Part shown: positions 56,601-64,000 of the stretch, in pieces
Layout of the letters: each line of letters opens with the position of its first letter
How positions within the stretch are numbered: position 1 is the first letter of the stretch
Source: Siphonodentalium dalli
Lineage: Eukaryota; Mollusca; Scaphopoda; Gadilida; Siphonodentaliidae
Assembly (NCBI GenBank): GCA_032622095.1
Contig: CP136062.1
Coordinates: forward strand, 194,997,887-195,061,886
Direction: 5' to 3'
Length of the DNA: 64,000 nt
Notes under the pieces: model-generated
Database searches by the model: none
Seen by the model: only the letters and a program-made list of their open reading frames with translations
What the model was told of the DNA's origin: nothing
Program-made: the position numbers and the translations under genes

Positions 56601-57689
56601 AGAGTACATAATTATGAGCAGTGAAATATATTGTCAGTATGCTAAGTACCCGGGGAGCAGTAGTTGGTTACTGAGTGTTCAGGCTCATCGAGGTAATAAT
56701 TGTCCCACGCATTGGAACGGGTTACCTATAGAATACGTGTAATAAATTGATCGAGTATTATTCTATTTTTATTGACCGCCAACCTATCTGAATTATTATT
56801 CGTGTAATTCGACATTTTGTTAACTAAAGTATTCCGCCATATACATTAACAAAGTATATGCTTTCAAACCCAAGGTACGACGTTGTGTCTCATTAAGGGA
56901 TTGCTATTACAATCGTAATTCCCAGTAGCTCTGTCCTTCTTCACACTCGGAATATACTTTGCAGATCTACATGTCACTTCGCCCCTTTTGTCTGTCTAAT
57001 TATTAAATTGCCTGTTACCATGGTTATTTCGTTAAAGTAACATCCTAGTTCGTTTCTAGAATTGGAACACAAGTTTATTTTTCGGAAAGTCCAATTTCCT
57101 TGACTTGATTTAACTAAATAATGGGCATCAATAAAAGACACAATTTTCGATAAAAATGGCACAAATAAATTCCAAATTGCTCACTAAGGGTGGGTGGGCA
57201 CCGCGGATAAAGTCGACCACATAAACACAATAATGAGCCCATCGTTTCACCTAGGTGGGTTAAAGTTATACATGGTCAGTTCAACGTTTGACCCCAACCG
57301 GGCTCAATTTATTAATGGGCCAAAGTAGCTAACGATTCTTAATTGTGTCGCTTATTGTGACACCTTGTTAACATATATGGCAGATAAATATGAGCTAATA
57401 AATCGAGCACTCAGAATTCATTGAGACTCTTACTCACGAAAATATCCGAACAAGCAATATTGTACAATTCCTGTGTGGTGCCATATGAAACTATTTTTTT
57501 TACATCACACTGCTGCGACTAAGCGTTGCTACCCATAACTTATATTTGTATTATACCATTGAATGCATTTGCCAATATGTGATTTTAATTTATTCCATGG
57601 CAGCATCGTGCACAAATGGTCAAATCCCCCATCCAAATATATAATTCTATATAGTTCCTATGTGTGATTTACCTTGATTTCTTGATTGA
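56601..57689. other. no recognised feature
   Basis: Short frames only. Confidence 0.35.
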
Positions 57690-57691
57690 TT

Positions 57692-58282
57692 GGCTGCGGA
57701 CACACGTACCACAGTAGCTATGGCATAGTAGGTGTGACAATTTATTATGGTGGAGTTTGGTGACAATTGGTTGTCATAATTAATACGCCATAGCAAGCCA
57801 TGTCGCCCTCTGAAAATTCACACAATGAGTCTACCAAGCTCTACCAGCGACGGTCGATCTCTCAAGGATGTATCTACCTGAATGCCTTGTCGATGTTGAT
57901 CTTTACTCAACACGCAGTGTTATATTTTGCATGCTAACACACAAGTCCACTTGATAACTTAATGAATAACCCATCTCAACGGCCATGATTGTTGTTACTA
58001 ATGAAATTAATGTAAGTAGATAAACATGCTTGCATTGAGATCATATAAAAAACATACCACAATAATGATATACATGTATATGTGAGTCAATGCGGAATTG
58101 CCACCAGGCCACGGTCAAACACAATTCAGGACCCATCGTGCAATGATATATATCGTCGTGAATACAATTTAGCAAAACGTAATGAGCAGAGATCAATCTT
58201 GGTGAAAACCAATGGTTAATTGGTCCAGTCGACTCATTGTGCGGAAAATCAGCGGGCTACTGTGGTACGTGTGTCCGCAGCC
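57692..58282. mobile_element. inverted-repeat transposon, GGCTGCGGACAC ends
   Basis: The first 26 bases (GGCTGCGGACACACGTACCA, CAGTAG) are perfectly repeated in reverse complement at the right end. ATT lies on both sides (57689-57691 and 58283-58285), a possible 3-bp duplication. The 591-bp interior is non-coding. The superfamily is unclear. Confidence 0.8.
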
Positions 58283-58289
58283 ATTATTA

Positions 58290-61263
58290 TCTATATCTAT
58301 ATTTGCGAATGTCTGTCTGTCTGTGTTCTATATAAATTCACAGGGGACCACCTAGATGGCACAAAAGGGGTCTAATATGGGTAACGTTTTACGAGAAAGA
58401 TAATGGCGATGGTTAGAATTTTCTAAAGTGAAGCCGTTGTTGTCAGGGGCAGAAAAGGGGGAGGGGCAGAAAAAAAATTTGTCGCCGATTGCCACCAAAC
58501 TTATATATAATCATCCCCATAATATGAGGAATCTAATGGTGTGGTTTAAATATGTCAAAAGTCGCGCCGTTCGCGTCAGGGATACCCGGAAGGGGAGAGG
58601 GGCACCAAAATTGATCAAAAATAATTTTAGCGCCGAAATCCACCAAATTGATGCACATTCCTCTGAGATCTTCTCCATGATACAATGAATCTTATTGTGT
58701 GATTTAAGGACGCCAAATTGGTGTCGTTGGGATGAGAGATTGTGGGGGGGGGGGCGGTGGGTGGTTACTAAATCTGATAAGAATTGGTTTAGTCGCCGAT
58801 TGCCACGAAACTTATACAAATTCATCCCTATGGTATGAGTGGCTAATGGCGTGGCTTAAAGCTGTCAAAAGTGGCGTCATTCGAGTCAGGGGTGCACTGA
58901 AAGGGAGAGGGGCACCAAAATTGATACACAATATTTTTAGCGCCAATTTCCACCAAATTGATACACATTCTTATCCATGATATGAGGAATCTAATCGTGT
59001 GATTTTAAAGATGTCATATTGGTGCTGCTTTGGTGAGAGATGGGGGTGGGGTGTGCACTAAATTTGATCCAAATTTGTTTAGTCGCGGATTAGCACCAAA
59101 CTTACAAATAATAATCGCCATGATATCAGGAGTCTAATTGTGAGGTTTAAAGATGTCAAAAGTGGGGCCATTCGGGGTGCCTAGAGGGTGACAGGGACAC
59201 AAACATTGATAAACAATATGTTTAGCGCCGATTTCCACCTGATTGATACATATTCTTCTCCGTGATAGGAATAATATAATGGTGTGGTTTAAATGCGCCA
59301 AATTGGTGCCTTTTTTTGGGTGAGAGATATGCAATGGTGGCCCTAAATTTATACACGAATTTGTATACTCGCCAATTTTCATAAATTTTATATATATTCA
59401 TTATAATGAGTCTAAGTGTGTGGTTTAATGATGGCAAAAGTGGCGCCGCTTGAGTCCGAAATAGGGACGGGAGGGTCACCAAAAACTTATAAAAATATGT
59501 TTAGTGCCAATTACCATCAAACTCACACACGTTCTTCTCAAATGATACAATAAATCAAATATTTGCGAATATCTGTCTGTGTTATATATATAACTTTAAG
59601 GGTACAATCGAGATGGCACCAAGGCGGTCTAACAGGGGTAACTTTTTACGAGTAAGATAATGGTGCGGGTTAAAAATTTATAAAGTGACGTTGGTGTCAG
59701 GGGAGGGGCTATTTTTAGCGCAGATTTCGACCAAATTGATATATTATTCTTCTCCGTGATACGAGGAATATAAACATGTGATTTAAAGACGTGAAATTGG
59801 TGCCGTTTGGGTAAGAGATCGGGGGGGGGGTAATAACTATGATAAGAATGTGTTTAGTTGCCGATTACCACCAAACTTATATATAATCATCTCCATTATA
59901 TAATGCATGCATGAGTCTAATAGACATGGTTTAAATATGACAAAAGAGGCGCGGTTCAAGTCATGCATGAGGGGAGTTGCACCAAAGTTGATACAAATAT
60001 ATTTTGCACTGATTCCACCAAATTCATGCACGTTCTTCTCTAATGATATGATGAATTAAATCACATTTGGGGTCGTTTGGGTCATGGATGGCAAGAGGAG
60101 ATTCACTAGCATTTATAAGATTGTTCAATTCGCCGATATCCAACAAAGTTATATACAGTCATCTCCCAGGCCATATCCATGTCGTTCTAATTAGTTTTTG
60201 TCATTCCAGTTTCACAATCTCGACAAAATGGTGACCGAATTAAATCACTTGAACAATTATATCTTCTCAACTGTCATATTTATATGGGGATGGAAATCAG
60301 GGCATTCATATAATGATCTACCAACACCGATACATAGAAGAAAGCATTAAAAGTATATTTATATCAATATATTTAAGAGATACATATATTCATTCAAACT
60401 GAGGGACCTTGAATCGTCAGAGGATTGCATATTAGAATGGCTCATGTATATATTATAACACGATTGAGTCTGTCCCATTCAATATAGTTTCCACACGAAA
60501 AGTTGCAATTGCCAAGAGATATGGAAATGTAGAGCAGACCTGTACAAAAATAGTGGTCACCGTGTGCAGTCAAATATGTTTACTTCTCAGATAATGGAAA
60601 ACGCAGTCCGTAGCACATGACTTTTCAGGATCCTCCAATAGTGACATCTGACAAGGGTTTATCTGCCCGATACAAAGGATTTCTTTCATTTTTTAGAACA
60701 GACTCATCGCCTAACATAAACAACTCAAAATTGCACCGTGTCTGGCACATGTAGCTGCTATACTTGCATAACATCATTTCTTTTAAACTGAAAATGATTA
60801 GCCAGTATATAGCACCAGAACAGAGGAGAACCTGGACATATCTTTAAAAGATCTGTATTTTCATGAAGATATGATAAACTAGATTGGTTGATGATTGAAT
60901 GATTGATTGATACATCTCTATGTAAAACACAATTGTCGTCTTTTATTTTTTCGAACTAATGTGTTTATGTTGCTCACGTTTCATGCTATGACGTCTGCAG
61001 TATACGCAGTTGTAAATAAATATATACTTTATTGGTGGGACGGATTAAACGCGATAAACAAAATGATAATCGCTCCGACCTGACAAGGTGAGCCACTACT
61101 TATATTCCATGTGTAAGAATCATGTTTTGTGATGCCATTTGGATATACAATTTATGAGAATACGTGTAACACTTTGGGAGAAAGAGTATTCTCTATTCCC
61201 ACCAAATATCCACAGAGGGTTTCACATCACTTTAACCTGGGCAACGCCGGGTAACCCTGCTAG
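58290..61263 (+). mobile_element. Helitron-like element with long tandem arrays
   Basis: It starts TCTATATCTATATTTGCG after host A and ends with hairpin ACCTGGGCAACGCCGGGT, six bases, then CTAG followed by T. The 3' structure fits Helitrons well. The 5' end is inferred from the TC and the TGTCTGTC block shared with the other Helitron-like units. About 1.9 kb is tandem repeat and the remaining kilobase has no Rep/helicase frame. It is non-autonomous, or two nested units, since the head block recurs at 59558. Confidence 0.6.
58320..60170 (+). repeat. tandem array, about 150-160-bp half-units in a 300-bp period
   Basis: Recurring landmarks: GCCGATT-CCACCAAACTTAT, ATATGAG-AATCTAATGGTGTGG, TTTAAA-ATGTCAAAAGTGGCG, AGGGGCACCAAAATTGAT, and a G run (58743, 59826). 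The units are diverged. Frames here are not genes. Confidence 0.75.
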
Positions 61264-61314
61264 TAAACGATAATTTAACTAGCGAATTATATATGTCACT
61301 TTAACTACATACAA

Positions 61315-61500
61315 TGTGTATAATGGCGATATTATTCAGATTTCTGGTAAAGTAGGTGTTTATAGTGGAATACAATAAACAGAATAATCACTTGATTGAA
61401 CTGGTGACGTGAAATAATTCATGAGATGCAGGGACGTTGTACAAACACGAGAGCGCATTGAGTGTTTTACAAAATAGTCCCTGCCTCGAATGGTGATTAC
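61315..61500 (+). repeat. dispersed repeat family S, long copy
   Basis: It combines the blocks seen separately at 14885-14985 (TTATTCAGATTTCTGGTAAA) and 13600-13742 (GATTGAACTGGTGACG, GTACAAACACGAGAGCGCAT, TTTTACAAAATAGTCCCTG). Confidence 0.6.
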
Positions 61501-61704
61501 TCTCTATGTCAATTACACTGACAGTGACTGTCGTCAATAATTACAAAATGTGATCACACATTCCACTCTTTAAGCACAAATCCATATTAACATAAAAACA
61601 ACCTCTCGACAGGCAACTTCTGAATGCCAAAATACAAACTACAAATTGCAAAATCTGTCACCAAATTGGGAGCGGGGCTTCATACATTGCAAACACTTGT
61701 GTCC

Positions 61705-61912
61705 AAATCACTTTTATAATTTATGCAAATAAAGTATATTTCAAGTCAAGAATGACCGGACTAACAATCATTTGAATCAGGTCGCTGTGGAACCTATATA
61801 CGGTGGCTTCCTTTATTATAATTTATGCAAATAAAGTATATTTCAAGTCAAGAATGACCCGACTAACAATCATTCGAATTAGGTCGCTGTTGATGGCTTC
61901 CTCTACTATGTA
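61705..61912 (+). repeat. tandem duplication, about 105-bp unit
   Basis: TTTATAATTTATGCAAATAA...GACTAACAATCATT and AGGTCGCTGT occur twice in a row with few differences. Confidence 0.85.
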
Positions 61913-61955
61913 ATTTACCGTCGATATACTACGGGCCATTCCTTCACCATATTAA

Positions 61956-62280
61956 CACAAGAAAACTATAGTCAGAAATGGTAACGCGCTCAAGATCATA
62001 TATTATATACCCATGATTGTAATTATAGAATCTTTTTCATTTATGTTATTTGTGATTGGCATAGCTTATCACAAACCAAAAATCAACATTATTGACATAA
62101 TGTAAACGACAATAGACGAAATTGAAATGCTCAACTACACCTTTTACCAGGCTCGGCCTCGGGGTCGCACTACAGCTCGACCTCGGGGTCACACTACAAC
62201 TTTTAATGTGTCCTAATAATCAACACTCTATATATAGAACCCCCAGCGCTATGGCAGCGCCCAGGCGAAACAATAATTTG
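61956..62280 (+). repeat. dispersed repeat family R, copy 3
   Basis: It starts ACAAGAAAACTATAGTCAGA. It lacks the middle (ACTCGGC) block but keeps CACAAACCAAAAATCAACAT and the TTTTACC block, with an internal GCTCGGCCTCGGGGTC / GCTCGACCTCGGGGTC duplication. Confidence 0.65.
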
Positions 62281-62293
62281 TACATTGGTATAT

Positions 62294-62425
62294 TACAAGA
62301 AAACCATAGTCAGAAATGGTAACGCCCTCAAGATCACATTATTACCCATAAATATAAATTATAATATAAAATATATTGGTTACATTCACCGCCTCAGAAT
62401 TCCGTTAAAACAACTAATCCTTCAA
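62294..62425 (+). repeat. dispersed repeat family R, copy 4 (truncated)
   Basis: It carries only the first 130 bases of the family (ACAAGAAAACCATAGTCAGA, TTGGTTACATTC, CAGAATTCCGTTAAAA). Confidence 0.65.
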
Positions 62426-62759
62426 ATTATTACAAAAAACTACGGCTTATTACAACATGTTTCTCATTCACCACACCAGAAAGCTTCTAAATGCGGATCA
62501 AAATTCGGAGGCATTGTGTTCCCGCCATAAAATCTTCAAGAGTGCATGGCCCAGCCATTGTTCATACCTAAACATCGAACACAATTAACGCGGTCATAAT
62601 AGTTACATACTGCAACTATAAGACATCTAGCGAATACACACTCCACGAAAACCCGAAATTTGTTGTCCTGCGAGATATCCCATCGCTATAGCTCAATTTG
62701 ACACGGCCAGATTAGCCTTCCTACAATATCCTAAAACAACAAAGCTTCTCAAATCATCG

Positions 62760-63170
62760 GCATAGTCAATAGAACTTTCACGAACTTGGACATCGACACT
62801 TTCTAATCGCTCTACATAAGCATGGTCAGACCTATCATCGAATACTGTAACTCCATGCTACCGAGACCGAATGATAAGACTCAATCTGATGTCTTTAAAA
62901 TATCGAAGATTTAGAGGAGATCTAATCGAGGTATATAAACTGTTGAATGGTCATTACAATATCAATACCTGTGACCTATTAGAAAGACATTCATCAGGGA
63001 GAACAAGAGGACATTATAAAAAGCTACATATGCCCATTATTAACAAAGCCATAGGAAATTATTTCTTCACGCAGAAGGTGGTAAATATCTGGAGCTCTCT
63101 GCCAGACTTCGCTGTTGAGGCTCCAAGACTCGATCAATTCAAAATATACATAGACTCGTTCTTCTAGTAT
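62760..63170 (+). mobile_element. CR1/L2-like LINE C-terminus
   Basis: LGIVNRTFTNLDIDTF, SLYISMVRPIIEYCNSMLPR, then after a frame change LKYRRFRGDLIEVYKLLNGH, SSGRTRGHYKKL and NYFFTQKVVNIWSSLPD. These are the standard CR1/L2 thumb and C-terminal blocks. It is 5' truncated. The TAG at 63165 ends the reading. Confidence 0.85.
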
Positions 63171-63314
63171 ATAAAATACGAGTTCGACGACCATAATTAG
63201 TTAGTAATATGTTCAAGTGACTCATAAGTAAATATCGAATGACGATACATATATTTGTAAACAAACATTGCAAATAATGTTATTGCGACGAAAAGTCGCA
63301 AGACTTGTTCAGTA

Positions 63315-63340
63315 TTATGATGATGATGATGATGATGATA
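63315..63340 (+). repeat. (GAT)n tract at the LINE 3' end
   Basis: ATGATGATGATGATGATGATG lies about 150 bases after the LINE stop. CR1/L2-type elements often end in short microsatellites, so this is probably the element's 3' terminus. Confidence 0.7.
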
Positions 63341-63384
63341 TGATTGATAGAACAAACCACTATTATGATGATCGTGTCGTTATT

Positions 63385-64000
63385 TGTTTAAAATACGTAT
63401 CAATTGACATATACGTACCCGTTCCCTCGTTAAAATAAACATATTTCGACCATTTTAGGGGATGTCCGCGAATTCAGGGGCCTCCGCAAATAGGGACCTA
63501 CTGCAAATTGTCACACCGATCAGCACCAATTAACGAACAGTGGCTGACTCGGCTGTATCCGACTAACCTCTTTAAAATACGTATCAATTGAGATATACGC
63601 ACCCGTTCCCTCATTAAAATCAACATATTTCGACCATTTTAGGGGACGTCCGCGAATTCGGGGACTTTCGCAAATTTACCTCCGCAAATAGGGGACCTAC
63701 TGCAAACTGTCACACCGATCAGCACCTAATTAACGAACTCGGCTGTCTCAGACCACACTCTTTAAACACGTATCAATTGACATACGCATTTTACAAATTA
63801 TATTTTTCATTTCTTCTATTTGTAATTGGCATAGCTTATCACCAAAATCAGCGACAATAAACGAAATTGAAATTACAACTACACCTTTTACCGGATCGGG
63901 GTCGCAGTATAACTTTTAATGCGTCCCAAAATAACCGGAAAAACCCATTATCTATAAATAAAACGCCCAGCGAACCATAGCTATCTAGAATCTCTAGGAC
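63385..64000 (+). repeat. dispersed repeat family R, copy 5, with an internal duplication
   Basis: Units starting AATACGTATCAATTGACATA (about 63388) and AATACGTATCAATTGAGATA (about 63574) are about 187-bp tandem copies; a third, short one starts near 63763. The rest (TTTTACCGGATCGG, TATAAATAAAACGCCCAGCG) matches the end of copy 1. It runs off the window. Confidence 0.7.

Overview
This window looks like gene-poor, repeat-rich nuclear DNA from an animal, most likely a marine invertebrate. The reasons are an AT-rich background, one exon of a rhodopsin-class peptide receptor of the GnRH/AKH/corazonin type, many non-LTR retrotransposon remnants, dozens of short inverted-repeat transposons, Helitron-like elements with internal tandem repeats, and a short interstitial (TTAGGG)n tract. 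TTAGGG argues against an arthropod. I cannot choose between a lophotrochozoan and an invertebrate deuterostome from sequence alone.

The only convincing host gene is at 21731-22447 (+): the N-terminus and transmembrane segments 1-4 of the receptor, ending in frame at a GT splice donor. I did not find its later exons. A second coding relic (36903-37157, +) resembles, from memory, an uncharacterised expanded invertebrate family. Everything else that reads as protein belongs to LINEs: a nearly complete but frameshifted ORF2 at 28885-32745 (-), and fragments near 9640-9790, 9900-10345, 33589-34527, 41215-42202, 43431-44220, 48390-48904, 50250-51230 and 62760-63170.

Most of the window is cut-and-paste transposon debris. 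By duplicated target it divides into TA elements (5479-5790, 19480-19942, 38345-38735, 44780-45244, 46510-47036, 47039-47497, 54524-54984), TTAA elements (10673-12442, 18542-18808, 27028-27670, 36470-36860, 45861-47543, 45994-46450; 12578-12852 is a relative with a decayed site), TAA elements of PIF/Harbinger type (24021-24737, 24798-25589, 51530-52062) and CAGGGG-ended elements with 7-8 bp duplications of hAT type (16014-17811, 20645-21177). Several are complete fold-backs, and some carry minisatellites in their arms.

Layout: 1-9.6 kb holds dispersed repeats and palindromes. 9.6-13.4 kb is a nest in which three head-to-tail Helitron-like units sit inside a TTAA element, beside a minisatellite fold-back. 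14-21 kb has hAT-like elements and tandem arrays. 21.7-22.5 kb is the receptor exon. 23-28 kb has Harbinger-like elements. 28.9-35.8 kb is LINE-rich. 36-47.5 kb has arrays and nested MITEs. 48-52 kb has LINE pieces. 54-58 kb has MITEs and a SINE. 58.3-61.3 kb is a second Helitron-like element with long tandem arrays. 61.3-64 kb has repeats and a CR1/L2-like tail. Nothing here forms an operon or a pathway; the interest lies in how the elements nest, share modules and amplify.
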